Assembly (NCBI GenBank): GCA_910579805.1
Contig: CAJTWM010000004.1
Location: forward strand, 133,891-197,890
Length of the DNA stretch: 64,000 bases
Direction: 5' to 3'
Origin: an uncultured Lachnospiraceae bacterium
Lineage (GTDB): Bacteria > Bacillota > Clostridia > Lachnospirales > Lachnospiraceae
In this document: in pieces, positions 33,535-42,377 of the stretch
Layout of the letters: each line of letters begins with the position of its first letter
How positions within the stretch are numbered: position 1 is the first letter of the stretch
Notes under the pieces: generated by a model
The model's database searches: none
What the model saw: the letters and a program-made list of their open reading frames with translations, nothing else
Told to the model about the DNA's origin: nothing
Program-made: the position numbers and the translations under genes

Positions 33535-34207
33535 TCCATATGAAGTTTTAGGCCTTTCCAGAAATGCTTCAGAAGAAGAAGTGAAAAAGGCGTATAAAAG
33601 TCTCAGCAGAAAGTACCATCCGGATGCAAATATTAATAATCCCCGCAAAGAAGAGGCGGAAGAGAAATTTAAGGAGATCCAGCAGGCATATCAGCAGATT
33701 ATGAAGGAGCGGACGGAAGGGTATAGCTATGGAAACGGTTCTTTCTATGAGGGATCTCAAAGAGGCGGTGAGCGGAGGTATTACAACGGAGGATTCGGAG
33801 AGGACTCTTACGGCGGAACCGGCTATGAGGAGGACGGCCATTTGCGTGCAGCCGGAAATTATATTAGAAACGGTTATTACCGTGAAGCAAGAAATGTATT
33901 GGATACAATGGCAAAGCAGGAACAAAATGCCCGGTGGTTCTATTATAGTGCGCTTGCCCATGCAGGTCTGGGGAATCAGGTGGCGGCATTAGAACATGCA
34001 AAACGGGCGGCTACATGGGAGCCGGGAAACCGTGAGTATGCTAATCTTTTATATCGGCTGGAAAACGGTGGATCCTGGTACAGTCAAAGGCAGTTTACTT
34101 ACGGCCGGCCGGTCGTAATGGGAGACGACTGGTGCATGAAGATGTGTATAGCTAATTTGATCTGCAATGCCTGCGGCGGCGGATTTTGCTGCGGAAGGCC
34201 CTGTTAA
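33527..34207 (+). CDS. J-domain protein with cysteine-rich C-terminus
   Basis: This 226-residue protein has an N-terminal J domain (residues 1-65: MYNPYEVLGLSRNASEEEV, RKYHPDAN with the HPD tripeptide), which stimulates the ATPase of Hsp70 (DnaK). A Gly/Tyr-rich linker follows (about 70-105), then a TPR-like helical pair (about 110-170, REARNVLDTMAKQEQ, AALEHAKRAATWEP) and a short tail with many Cys residues (CMKMCIANLICNACGGGFCC). It is not the general DnaJ, since the zinc-finger and substrate domains are absent. Coupled to DUF5685, it may recruit DnaK to that protein or to membrane substrates; that is inference. Confidence 0.88.
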   Translation: MYNPYEVLGLSRNASEEEVKKAYKSLSRKYHPDANINNPRKEEAEEKFKEIQQAYQQIMKERTEGYSYGNGSFYEGSQRGGERRYYNGGFGEDSYGGTGYEEDGHLRAAGNYIRNGYYREARNVLDTMAKQEQNARWFYYSALAHAGLGNQVAALEHAKRAATWEPGNREYANLLYRLENGGSWYSQRQFTYGRPVVMGDDWCMKMCIANLICNACGGGFCCGRPC

Positions 34208-34231
34208 GAGCCTTATACAGCAATGATCCGG

Positions 34232-35419
34232 TTACTCTAACTCGCCGGTTTTATATTTGGAAACGATCGTCTGTATACGCTCATTCGGATTGAGCAGATC
34301 GCTTATAGAAGAATCGTGATTTAAAGTGTCGATGATATAAGCGATATATTTGCTCATATCGCAGTTCACATACCATTCCCGCTCTAATAATTCGGGTGTC
34401 TGATAAATCAGATTGGTAGTGAGGACGCGGTCAATGAGTCCTTCTTCAAAAGCTTTGTCAAATTTCTCCAAACCGTTGGTGAACAGGCCGAAAGTAGCAA
34501 AAACAAATATTTTATTTGCTTTTCTCTCTTTTAACGCTGCCGCCACTTCCAGTACGCTTTCTCCGGAAGAGATCATGTCGTCAATAATGATCATATCTTT
34601 ACCTTCTACGCTTGTCCCTAAAAATTCATGAGCGACAATCGGGTTACGTCCGTTTACGATCTGGGTATAATCCCTTCTCTTATAGAACATACCCATATCA
34701 AGCCCGAGCACGTTGGCAATATAGATTGCCCGGCTCATGCCGCCTTCATCGGGACTGATCACCATCATGTGTTCGGAATCGATCTGAAGGTCGTTTACGC
34801 TGCGTAACAGGCCTTTGACAAACTGATAAGCGGGCTGAACGGTTTCGAAACCATGCAGGGGGATCGCATTCTGCACCCTTGGGTCATGAGCGTCAAACGT
34901 AATGATATTATCTACGCCCATGTTCACCAATTCCTGAAGGGCCAAAGCGCAGTCAAGCGATTCTCTGGTGGTTCTTTTATGCTGTCTGCTTTCATAGAGG
35001 AAAGGCATAATAACGGTGATACGCCTTGCCTTACCGCCTACTGCCGCGATAATACGTTTTAGGTCCTGATAATGGTCGTCAGGAGACATATGGTTTTCGT
35101 GGCCGCACAAAGAATAGGTAAGACTGTAGTTAGCTACATCTACCAATAAATAGAGGTCGATACCGCGTACCGATTCCTGAATGACACCTTTCGCTTCGCC
35201 GGAACCAAATCTGGGAACTTTTGCGTTTAAAATATAGGAATTCCGCTGATAACCGGAAAAAGCAAGACTGTCCTTGTGCTCGCTTTCACGTTCGGTCCTC
35301 CATTTTACCAGATAATAATCTACCTTTTCACCTAAAGCTTTACAACCTTCCAATGGAATCATCCCCAAGGAACCAACCGGTATGGTTTCTAAATTTCTTT
35401 TTTCTTCACGTTTCGGCAT
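34232..35419 (-). CDS. prs: Ribose-phosphate pyrophosphokinase
   Basis: This 395-residue enzyme makes PRPP from ribose 5-phosphate and ATP, for nucleotide, His and Trp synthesis. Family landmarks are the MPFLYESRQHKRTTRES flexible loop, FDAHDPRVQNA, ISPDEGGMSRA, the metal-binding region and the PRPP loop MIIIDDMISSGESV. The protein is longer than the 315-residue common form; a form of about 390 residues occurs in Clostridia. The ATG at 35419 is chosen because GAGGGAGGA precedes it; an ATG at 35452 has no ribosome site and falls at the end of the upstream gene. It is the last gene of the dnaD-dnaI-prs operon. Confidence 0.93.
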   Translation of the reverse strand: MPKREEKRNLETIPVGSLGMIPLEGCKALGEKVDYYLVKWRTERESEHKDSLAFSGYQRNSYILNAKVPRFGSGEAKGVIQESVRGIDLYLLVDVANYSLTYSLCGHENHMSPDDHYQDLKRIIAAVGGKARRITVIMPFLYESRQHKRTTRESLDCALALQELVNMGVDNIITFDAHDPRVQNAIPLHGFETVQPAYQFVKGLLRSVNDLQIDSEHMMVISPDEGGMSRAIYIANVLGLDMGMFYKRRDYTQIVNGRNPIVAHEFLGTSVEGKDMIIIDDMISSGESVLEVAAALKERKANKIFVFATFGLFTNGLEKFDKAFEEGLIDRVLTTNLIYQTPELLEREWYVNCDMSKYIAYIIDTLNHDSSISDLLNPNERIQTIVSKYKTGELE

Positions 35420-35451
35420 GAAAAAGTCCTCCCTCTTTATGTGGCTGCTCA

Positions 35452-36417
35452 TTATAAATGAAATTTATGCATTCTGATGTCCTGTCCGGACAATTTACAG
35501 ACTTCATAATTGCTGGTGATCCTCGAAAAAATACGATCCGAGTAGCGGTCGCGAAGCTCCCCTAAGGACAGATTCGTGGAAATGATCGTTGACCTCTTGC
35601 GAATATGCCTTTCGTTTAAGCAGGAAAACAGTTCCGAGGTAACAAAGCTGTTTGTAATCTCCGTTCCGAGATCGTCAATGATCACCAAATCACAATTATA
35701 TAAGTCTTCAAAAGCATTGTAAAGGTTTTCTTTATTTTTATGATCAAAGGAATATCTGGAAAGAAATTCAAACAGCCCGATAGCGCTGAAATAGATCACG
35801 GAATGTCCCGCTTCAATCAGCTCTTTGGCAACGCAGCAGGACAAAAAAGATTTGCCGCAGCCTACGGTGCCGTAAAAGAAAAGGTTAGCGTATTTTTGGT
35901 CAAATTCATTGATAAAGGACCGGCAGATACTCACGGCGCGCTCAAATGCGGCTAAATCCTCTCCGGAATAATATTCATAAGAAAGGCGGGAAAAATTTTC
36001 GGTTTCCAGCAACTTATGTATATTGGACTGTTCATAAAGGAGAGAAATCATCTGCTGTTTAAAACAACGGCACTTTTCACCGTTTTTATAACCGGTATCT
36101 TTACAGTCGGGACAATCATAAACAGGCTCCAGATAGTCGGCGGGAAACCCGGCGGAAATCAAAAGCCGTTTTTTTCTTTCGGACAGATCTTGAAGCGCCG
36201 CCTTTAAGCCGGAGAGCGCGTCGTCGTCGCCGGAAAGCATCCGTTTACCGTACTCTACGGAAATGGAGGAAACGGAAAGGTCCAAATCTTTATAACCGTC
36301 CACCTGCTCGTATACCTGCTCGGTATGCAGGGAGAGCAGACGGCGGTTTTTAGTCCGGCGGTCTTCATAATTGCGTATAATAGCTTCATATTGAGCATTA
36401 GTCAGCGGCAAATTCAT
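35452..36417 (-). CDS. DnaI/DnaC-like replicative helicase loader
   Basis: This 321-residue AAA+ ATPase resembles the loader that puts the DnaB-type helicase on DNA. An N-terminal helical region carries a zinc site (YDCPDCKDTGY and CRCF, about residues 100-120), followed by the AAA+ domain with Walker A FYGTVGCGKSF (near 184), Walker B CDLVIIDDLG (near 248), sensor ISTNLSLGELRDRYSDRI and the arginine finger region RIFSRI. It follows the dnaD gene by 32 bp on the same strand, the usual partner in Firmicute primosomes. The naming dnaC or dnaI varies, so no symbol is given. Confidence 0.92.
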   Translation of the reverse strand: MNLPLTNAQYEAIIRNYEDRRTKNRRLLSLHTEQVYEQVDGYKDLDLSVSSISVEYGKRMLSGDDDALSGLKAALQDLSERKKRLLISAGFPADYLEPVYDCPDCKDTGYKNGEKCRCFKQQMISLLYEQSNIHKLLETENFSRLSYEYYSGEDLAAFERAVSICRSFINEFDQKYANLFFYGTVGCGKSFLSCCVAKELIEAGHSVIYFSAIGLFEFLSRYSFDHKNKENLYNAFEDLYNCDLVIIDDLGTEITNSFVTSELFSCLNERHIRKRSTIISTNLSLGELRDRYSDRIFSRITSNYEVCKLSGQDIRMHKFHL

Positions 36418-36449
36418 TTCCTCCTAAAATAATAACTGTTTCGTCAAAT

Positions 36450-37553
36450 TTATTTGCTTAGGATAGCGCGTTCGATTTCGTCGAAATCATAGTCATGCTG
36501 TTTAAACTGGTTAAACTTATTGTTGGACGGCTGCTTTGCAAAAACGGCCGTATTTTTTTTCTTCTGATAGAGGCTGTCCATCTTCTGAATATCCGTTTTA
36601 TGGCGTACATTGGCGTTTTTCCAATTAGAAAGGATCTTGTCCGCATATTCGAAACGGTGATTTTCCGTTGCAAGCACCGTTCTCTCACAGGCTTCAAAAA
36701 TAACATCTGTTTCGAAACCATATTCCGTCGTCCAGCGGGTAATGAACTCCACTTCTTTCGGAGTCGGCATATTGGGTTTCCCGAGGGCGTTCATGATGGA
36801 GTAGATGGTCTTATCATACTTATGGGCAAATTTTTCCGCCTGCTGCGGCGTCGTAACGCCGTTTTCCGCCCAGTTCAGCGCAACTTTTTCTATATAACGG
36901 AAATCCCTTTTACCCCGGTCTACGCAGTACTGTATCAGATAATCTATCAGGTCGTCTGAAAAATGAAGTCCTTCGGACAAAAATAGGATCGTATTCATAT
37001 CGGAAGAACTTAAAGGTTTTTGTAAATACTGTTCGGTAACAAAGAAAAGCTGGCATGTAGAATCTTTGCTGCGGAAAGCTTTTACTTCATCAAGGCTGTA
37101 ATCGTGCCTTGCTGCGGAACCCGAAGGAACTGTTCCGTTTTTTCCGGATGTATTTATGTATGCGCTTTCAGCCTGTCCGAAGCCCGGATCGACGGATATT
37201 GGCTTGGGCATCATGGCGACGACAGGCGCAAGAGGAACGATATCCTCCGTCTGCGTATCCTCCGGCTCTTCGAGGTGGATGCCCACAATATTTTTCTGAT
37301 CGTCATATTCCAAGGAAAGCAAATGGCGTTTTTCCCAATAGGCGAGGGCTTTGGTAATATCCTTCTCCGTATGGTTGAACATATCGGCCATATCCGAGAT
37401 GCTGGTAGTTTTATTGGAACTTATGATACGCAATAAGTATAAATAGACCTTTAACTGTGCGTCGTTTGCATCTTTCATATACTCGTCGATAAAAAGATTG
37501 GATATTACGGTTGAATCCATATAATTATTTTTATATATCGTTAACTGACCCAT
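36450..37553 (-). CDS. DnaD-domain primosome protein
   Basis: This 367-residue protein has an N-terminal winged-helix DDBH1 domain (about residues 15-95, LFIDEYMKDANDAQLKVYLY, ALAYWEKRHLLSLEYD) and two DnaD-type DDBH2 domains (about 180-240 and 250-310, with YIEKVALNWAENGV and YADKILSNWKNANV, the YxxxIxxxW pattern). DnaD helps remodel the origin and load the helicase. It heads the operon dnaD-dnaI-prs on the minus strand. Its upstream region contains two DnaA boxes close by and four more further out, next to the murC end, so control by DnaA is likely. Confidence 0.92.
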   Translation of the reverse strand: MGQLTIYKNNYMDSTVISNLFIDEYMKDANDAQLKVYLYLLRIISSNKTTSISDMADMFNHTEKDITKALAYWEKRHLLSLEYDDQKNIVGIHLEEPEDTQTEDIVPLAPVVAMMPKPISVDPGFGQAESAYINTSGKNGTVPSGSAARHDYSLDEVKAFRSKDSTCQLFFVTEQYLQKPLSSSDMNTILFLSEGLHFSDDLIDYLIQYCVDRGKRDFRYIEKVALNWAENGVTTPQQAEKFAHKYDKTIYSIMNALGKPNMPTPKEVEFITRWTTEYGFETDVIFEACERTVLATENHRFEYADKILSNWKNANVRHKTDIQKMDSLYQKKKNTAVFAKQPSNNKFNQFKQHDYDFDEIERAILSK

Positions 37554-37600
37554 GAGAAATCACCTTACTTATTATTTTTCAAAGCTCTTAAAGCAATTGC

Positions 37601-37606
37601 ATTATA
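37601..37606 (-). promoter_or_regulatory. Extended -10 promoter of the dnaD operon
   Basis: On the minus strand TGCTATAAT gives a consensus -10 with the extended TG; no clear -35 is seen. It lies about 50 bp before the dnaD start and 71 bp from the nearest DnaA box. Confidence 0.6.
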
Positions 37607-37676
37607 GCACACGGATCCCAAAAAGAAAATAGAAAATTTCTTGGAAAACCTTGAAAATACAAGGGTTTCAAGCCAC

Positions 37677-37846
37677 TGTGGATAATGTGGAAAGTGTGGA
37701 TTATATGAAAATCGCGGTATATAAATTCCGTCGTGCGCCTGATAATTGGGAAGTAACTTAAGGAAAGGCTATCCACAATATGAAGGATGTCTATCCACAA
37801 AAAAGCAGCCCGAAAGTAAGCCGCTTTTTGTGGATAATGTGGACAA
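37677..37846. promoter_or_regulatory. Cluster of six DnaA boxes
   Basis: Two perfect boxes TGTGGATAA (37677-37685 and 37829-37837, reverse of TTATCCACA) and four with one mismatch: TGTGGATTA (37695-37703), CTATCCACA (37769-37777 and 37791-37799) and TGTGGACAA (37838-37846). The last two are directly adjacent and end at the murC stop codon. Such density in 170 bp is far above chance and marks a DnaA-binding region. Confidence 0.8.
37799..37829 (-). terminator. Terminator of murC
   Basis: On the minus strand AAAAAGCGGC and GCTGCTTTTTT form a stem with one internal mismatch around TTACTTTCGG, ending in a U-tract. It lies inside the DnaA-box cluster. Confidence 0.7.
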
Positions 37847-39226
37847 TTATTTTTTTAAGAGGTTTTCACCGATTTTAAGCACGTCTCCCGCTCCCATAGT
37901 TATCAACAGGTCGCCGTTGATACAATTTTTTAATAAAAAATTTTCAGTCTCTTCAAAAGACGGAAAATAAAAGCATTCGTGTCCCAGCGACTCAACGGCT
38001 TCTTTCAGGTTCAAGGAGCTGATGCCAAGGGTATCCGTTTCCCTTGCGGCATAAATGTCCGTAAGGACGATATGGTCGGCAAGGCTTAAAGCGGAGGCAA
38101 ATTCGTTCATAAAGGATTTAGTGCGTGTATAAGTATGAGGCTGGAATACACACCAAACGGATCTATGGGGATAATTTTGCGCTGCGGACAAAGTTGCAGT
38201 AATTTCTGTGGGATGATGCGCATAATCATCTATTATAGTAACGCCGTTTAAAGTTCCTTTATACTCAAAGCGTCTGTCGGTTCCGGAAAAATTTTTAAGC
38301 GCCTGAAAAACATTTTCATATTCCAAAGAAAAAAGATCGGCCAGAACGAGAGCGGCCATGGCGTTGGATATATTATGTTTTCCGGGAACGGCAAGGGAGA
38401 AACGTCTGTCGGGTTTCCCGTCATGCTTAAAGGTAAAAGAAGGATGCGCCAACTCGTCATAGCATATATCATTGGCATAGTAATCACAGCCGGAAGAAAA
38501 ACCATAAGTAAGGACCCGGCAGGAAAGTCCTTCCGTGATCTCATTCCTATGTTCGATTTCGCCGTTGATAATGAGAACGCCGTCTTTAGGCAGCAGCGCG
38601 GCAAAAGAATGAAAAGAGTTCCGGATCGCATGGATATCCTTGAAATAATCCAAATGGTCTTCTTCTATATTGAGAATGATACCGATTTTAGGAAAAAAGC
38701 TTAAAAAGCTGTCCGTATATTCGCAGGCTTCCGTAACAAAATAGCCTGAGTTCCCTATCCGGGTGTTACCCCGGATGGACTTTAAGATCCCGCCAATGGA
38801 TAAAGTCGGGTCGGTGTCGGAATGTAGCAGAATTTCGGAGATCATGGAAGTCGTGGTAGTTTTTCCGTGGGTTCCGCTTACCGCTACGGGCGTTTCATAA
38901 TTTTTCATGATCTGTCCTAAAAGCTGCGCCCGGGAAAGCCCGGGAATACCCAGCCGGTTCATGGCGATATATTCAGGGTTATCCGGATGGATGGCGCTGG
39001 TGTATACGATAAGGTCGATATCCGTGGTAATGTTTTCTGCTTTTTGCCCTAAAAAAATGCGGGCGCCTTTTCGCTCTAAAGCGTCCGTTAGAGCGGATTT
39101 TTGGGAATCTGAACCGGAAACCCTGAAATTTTTAGTAAGCAGTATTTCGGCAAGACCGCTCATGCTGATCCCTCCGATACCGATAAAGTGGACATGGATT
39201 GGATGATTGAAATCTATCTGATACAT
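37847..39226 (-). CDS. murC: UDP-N-acetylmuramate--L-alanine ligase
   Basis: This 459-residue cytoplasmic enzyme adds L-alanine to UDP-MurNAc in peptidoglycan synthesis. It has the N-terminal UDP-binding domain (VHFIGIGGISMSGLAEIL, residues 12-29), the ATP loop AVSGTHGKTTTTSM (near 113), the central Mur-ligase domain (NIEEDHLDYF) and the C-terminal domain (FKEYKGTLNGVTIIDDYAHHPTEI region, with DDYAHHP). Transcribed alone from a promoter at 39266-39294 and ended by a hairpin within the DnaA-box cluster. Confidence 0.97.
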   Translation of the reverse strand: MYQIDFNHPIHVHFIGIGGISMSGLAEILLTKNFRVSGSDSQKSALTDALERKGARIFLGQKAENITTDIDLIVYTSAIHPDNPEYIAMNRLGIPGLSRAQLLGQIMKNYETPVAVSGTHGKTTTTSMISEILLHSDTDPTLSIGGILKSIRGNTRIGNSGYFVTEACEYTDSFLSFFPKIGIILNIEEDHLDYFKDIHAIRNSFHSFAALLPKDGVLIINGEIEHRNEITEGLSCRVLTYGFSSGCDYYANDICYDELAHPSFTFKHDGKPDRRFSLAVPGKHNISNAMAALVLADLFSLEYENVFQALKNFSGTDRRFEYKGTLNGVTIIDDYAHHPTEITATLSAAQNYPHRSVWCVFQPHTYTRTKSFMNEFASALSLADHIVLTDIYAARETDTLGISSLNLKEAVESLGHECFYFPSFEETENFLLKNCINGDLLITMGAGDVLKIGENLLKK

Positions 39227-39265
39227 TTTTGAACCTGCCTTTTCTAAAATTAATCCTTCCCATGT

Positions 39266-39294
39266 ATTATACGCATTTCATTTATAAAAAACAA
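39266..39294 (-). promoter_or_regulatory. Promoter of murC
   Basis: On the minus strand TTGTTT (39294-39289) and TATAAT (39271-39266), 17-bp spacer, 40 bp before the start codon. Confidence 0.7.
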
Positions 39295-39501
39295 ACAAGA
39301 AATAAAATTATTCGATTGGAGAAAGCTATGACTAAAAATCAAGTGATGAAATTGACGAATTATGATAAATAAATTTGTTGATTTTGTTGGTTTGAAAGTG
39401 CAATATTACAAATTTTATATTTAATGGTAAAAAAATCTATAAATGACAAGGAAAATATACACAAAAAAACAAAAATAATTTGAAAATTTTTGTTATAAAT
39501 A

Positions 39502-39530
39502 TTCACTTTCTGTGTATGATGTGTTATACT
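39502..39530 (+). promoter_or_regulatory. Promoter of glgC-glgD
   Basis: TTCACT (39502-39507) and TATACT (39525-39530), 17-bp spacer; predicted start about 39537, at the beginning of an inverted repeat. Confidence 0.6.
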
Positions 39531-39535
39531 GGATG

Positions 39536-39557
39536 TACACAAATCCCATTTTGTGTA
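39536..39557. promoter_or_regulatory. Inverted repeat at the glgC transcription start
   Basis: TACACAAA-TCCCAT-TTTGTGTA, perfect 8-bp arms. It may be an operator or a 5'-terminal hairpin of the mRNA. Confidence 0.55.
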
Positions 39558-39581
39558 AGTAGACTAGGATGAGGTGATGAC

Positions 39582-40856
39582 ATGATTAAAAAAGAAATGA
39601 TTGCCATGTTACTAGCCGGGGGACAGGGAAGCCGTTTGGGGGTATTAACTTCTAAGGTTGCAAAACCGGCAGTTTCATTTGGCGGAAAGTACAGGATTAT
39701 TGATTTCCCATTAAGCAACTGTATTAACTCCGGAGTAGATACAGTCGGAGTATTGACACAATATCAGCCGCTGCGTCTCAATACGCATATCGGAATTGGT
39801 ATTCCATGGGATTTAGACCGTAATATCGGCGGTGTTACTGTATTGCCACCATATGAAAAAAACAGCGGAAGCGAATGGTATACAGGAACAGCCAATGCCA
39901 TTTATCAGAATTTGGCGTATATGGAGAGTTATAATCCCGAATATGTATTGATTCTTTCCGGAGATCATATTTATAAGATGGATTATGAAGTGATGCTGGA
40001 CTTCCACAAAGCGAACAACTCGGACGTAACGATCGCAGTAATGCCCGTACCGATGGAAGAGGCGAGCCGTTTCGGCGTAGTGATCGCGGACGAGAACAAG
40101 AAAATAACGGAATTTGAAGAAAAACCGGAGCATCCGAGGAGCAATCTCGCTTCTATGGGAATTTATATCTTCACATGGAAGGTGCTCAGAGAGGCATTAC
40201 TTACGCTGAAAGATCAGGGGAATCTCGATTTTGGCAAGCATGTGATCCCGTATTGCCATGAAAGCGGCAAACCGATCTATGCATATGAGTTTAATGGTTA
40301 CTGGAAAGACGTAGGAACGCTGAGTTCTTACTGGGAAGCAAATATGGAACTGATCGATCTGGTTCCCGAATTTAATTTGTATGAAGAATATTGGAAGATT
40401 TATACAAAGAGTGAAATTCTGCCGCCGCAGTATATTTCCAGCGACAGCATGGTGGAAAGAAGCATTATCGGGGAAGGCACCGAGATCTACGGAAAAGTAT
40501 ACAATTCCGTGATTGGCTGCGGCGTTGTGATAGGAAAAGATACGGTAGTCAGAGATTCGATCATCATGAATTATACACAGATCAATGCGGGCTGCCGAAT
40601 AGATAAAGCAATTATAGCAGAAAATGTAAAGATTGGGGATAACGTCGTATTAGGAGAGGGCGAAGAAGCGGCGAATGAGAAAGCGCCTCATATTTATACG
40701 GACGGTATTGTGACAGTAGGGGAGAAAAGCGAGATTCCATCCAATGTTAAGATCGGAAAGAACGTAGTGATTTCCGGTTGTACAAAAGCAGAGGATTATC
40801 CCGGTTCTTATCTCAATAGTGGAAAAGCATTAATTAAGGCAGGTGACGAGGTATGA
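39582..40856 (+). CDS. glgC: Glucose-1-phosphate adenylyltransferase
   Basis: This 424-residue enzyme makes ADP-glucose from ATP and glucose 1-phosphate, the first committed step to glycogen. The nucleotide loop LLAGGQGSRLGVLTSKVAKPA (start near residue 9; key residues GGxGxRL), KPAVSFGGKYRIIDF, LSGDHIYKMDY and EKPEHP are present, with a C-terminal left-handed beta-helix of hexapeptide repeats. It overlaps glgD by 4 bp; the pair probably forms a mixed complex in which GlgC is catalytic. The substrate is also the product of the GH94 cellobiose phosphorylase in this window. The ATG follows GGATGAGGTGATGAC. Confidence 0.97.
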   Translation: MIKKEMIAMLLAGGQGSRLGVLTSKVAKPAVSFGGKYRIIDFPLSNCINSGVDTVGVLTQYQPLRLNTHIGIGIPWDLDRNIGGVTVLPPYEKNSGSEWYTGTANAIYQNLAYMESYNPEYVLILSGDHIYKMDYEVMLDFHKANNSDVTIAVMPVPMEEASRFGVVIADENKKITEFEEKPEHPRSNLASMGIYIFTWKVLREALLTLKDQGNLDFGKHVIPYCHESGKPIYAYEFNGYWKDVGTLSSYWEANMELIDLVPEFNLYEEYWKIYTKSEILPPQYISSDSMVERSIIGEGTEIYGKVYNSVIGCGVVIGKDTVVRDSIIMNYTQINAGCRIDKAIIAENVKIGDNVVLGEGEEAANEKAPHIYTDGIVTVGEKSEIPSNVKIGKNVVISGCTKAEDYPGSYLNSGKALIKAGDEV

Positions 40857-41971
40857 GAGCGATAGGAATTATTTTAGCAGGCGGTAATAATCATAGGATG
40901 AAAGAGCTTTCCCAAAAGCGGGCGATCGGTGCGATGCCGATAGCGGGAAGTTACAGGAGCATTGACTTTGCGCTTAGCAATATGTCAAATTCACATATCC
41001 AAAAGGTAGCTGTTTTTACACAGTATAATGCCAGAAGCCTGAACGAACATTTAAACTCATCAAAATGGTGGGATTTCGGTAGAAAGCAGGGAGGACTGTA
41101 TGTATTTACCCCGACCATTACGGCGGAAAATAACTTTTGGTATCGTGGAACGGCGGATGCCCTTTATCAAAACCTGTCCTTTTTGAAAAACAGCCATGAA
41201 CCTTATGTGGTGATCGCTTCGGCCGATTGTGTGTACAAGATGGACTTTAACGCAGTATTGGAATATCACATTGCGAAAAAGGCGGATATCACCGTAGTCT
41301 GCAAAGAAATGAGCGCAGGCATGAACATAGAACGCTACGGCACGATCAAGATGAACGAAGACTGCAGAATAGAGGAATTTGAAGAAAAGCCGATCGTGGC
41401 GAAGTCTAATACCATTTCCTGCGGTATTTATGTGATCAGAAGAAGACAGTTGATCGAAATGATAGAGAGATGCGCGGAAGAAGACCGTTATGATTTTGTT
41501 AAGGACATTCTGATCCGGTATAAAAATATGAAGCGTATTTTCGGATATAAGATCAAGGATTATTGGAGAAATATTGCGACGGTAGAAGATTATTTCAGCA
41601 CCAATATGGATTTCTTAAAACCGGAGATCAGAGATTATTTCTTCAAACAGTATCCTGATATTTATTCTAAGGTGGACGACCTGCCGCCGGCAAAATATAA
41701 TGTGGGATCGAACGTAAAGAACAGCCTTATTGCAAGCGGATGTATCATAAACGGTACGGTTGAAAATTCCATTATCTTTAAAGAAGCGTTTATCGGAAAT
41801 AACTGTACCATTAAGAATTCTATTATTCTTAACGACGTTTACATCGGGGATAATACTTATATCGAGAACTGTATTGTTGAGAGCAGGGATACTGTTCCGG
41901 CAAATTCGTTCCATAAGGGTGAGAACGGTATCAAAGTAGTGATAGAACGCAATGCCCGATATGTATTATAA
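40853..41971 (+). CDS. glgD: GlgD subunit of glucose-1-phosphate adenylyltransferase
   Basis: This 372-residue paralog of GlgC has a degenerate nucleotide loop (LAGGNNHRMKELSQKRAIGA; GGxGxRL replaced by GGNNHRM) but keeps the overall fold, IASADCVYKMDF in place of the SGDHIYKMD motif, EEKPIVAK, and the C-terminal hexapeptide repeats (SLIASGCIINGTVENSIIF). In Firmicutes GlgD modulates GlgC and is often poorly active alone. ATG overlaps the end of glgC (GTATGAG), indicating translational coupling. spoVG follows 37 bp downstream. Confidence 0.95.
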   Translation: MRAIGIILAGGNNHRMKELSQKRAIGAMPIAGSYRSIDFALSNMSNSHIQKVAVFTQYNARSLNEHLNSSKWWDFGRKQGGLYVFTPTITAENNFWYRGTADALYQNLSFLKNSHEPYVVIASADCVYKMDFNAVLEYHIAKKADITVVCKEMSAGMNIERYGTIKMNEDCRIEEFEEKPIVAKSNTISCGIYVIRRRQLIEMIERCAEEDRYDFVKDILIRYKNMKRIFGYKIKDYWRNIATVEDYFSTNMDFLKPEIRDYFFKQYPDIYSKVDDLPPAKYNVGSNVKNSLIASGCIINGTVENSIIFKEAFIGNNCTIKNSIILNDVYIGDNTYIENCIVESRDTVPANSFHKGENGIKVVIERNARYVL

Positions 41972-42008
41972 GATTACAAAGCATAATGACAGACAAGGGG
42001 GACATACA

Positions 42009-42284
42009 ATGAAAATTACGGATGTTAGAGTGCGCAAAATTGCGAAAGAGGGAAAAATGAAGGCGATCGTTTCAATCACGATTGACGATGAATTTGTAGT
42101 TCATGATATCAAGGTCATCGAAGGCGAGAAAGGATTGTTCATTGCAATGCCCAGTAAAAAGGCAACAGATGGGGAATACAGGGACATTGCGCATCCGATC
42201 AATTCCTCAACAAGAGAGAGTATCCAAAACATTATTTTGGAAAGTTATGAAAAAGCTCTTTTGGAACCGGAGGAAACCGTATAA
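42009..42284 (+). CDS. spoVG: SpoVG, septation / sporulation RNA-binding regulator
   Basis: This 91-residue protein is SpoVG, a small conserved DNA- and RNA-binding regulator that affects septation in sporulating cells. The characteristic start MKITDVRVRKIAKEGKMKAIVSITIDDEF (given in part: MKITDVRVRKIAKEGKMKA) and the segment GLFIAMPSKK...YRDIAHPINSSTRE are fully present. The ATG at 42009 follows AAGGGGGACATACA. It lies directly after glgD on the same strand, a gene order I recall from other Lachnospiraceae. Confidence 0.96.
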   Translation: MKITDVRVRKIAKEGKMKAIVSITIDDEFVVHDIKVIEGEKGLFIAMPSKKATDGEYRDIAHPINSSTRESIQNIILESYEKALLEPEETV

Positions 42285-42377
42285 CATTGGAAAACAGTGG
42301 GAAGGAAGTACCGGTTAATAAGATAAAAGGATTGTACGCAGGATTATCCATAAACGGCAATTAATAATGCAAGGGAA

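Larger units (their letters stand above)
39227..39581. other. 355-bp AT-rich divergent spacer between murC and glgC
   Basis: It contains the murC promoter (39266-39294, minus strand), the glgC promoter (39502-39530) and an inverted repeat at 39536-39557. The central part (39300-39500) is about 80% A+T without a gene or known motif. Confidence 0.6.

Noticed and set aside
37554..37846. Chromosomal origin of replication at the DnaA-box cluster
   Set aside because: dnaA and dnaN are not nearby and no clear AT-rich unwinding element with DnaA-trio repeats is seen; a regulatory cluster is simpler.
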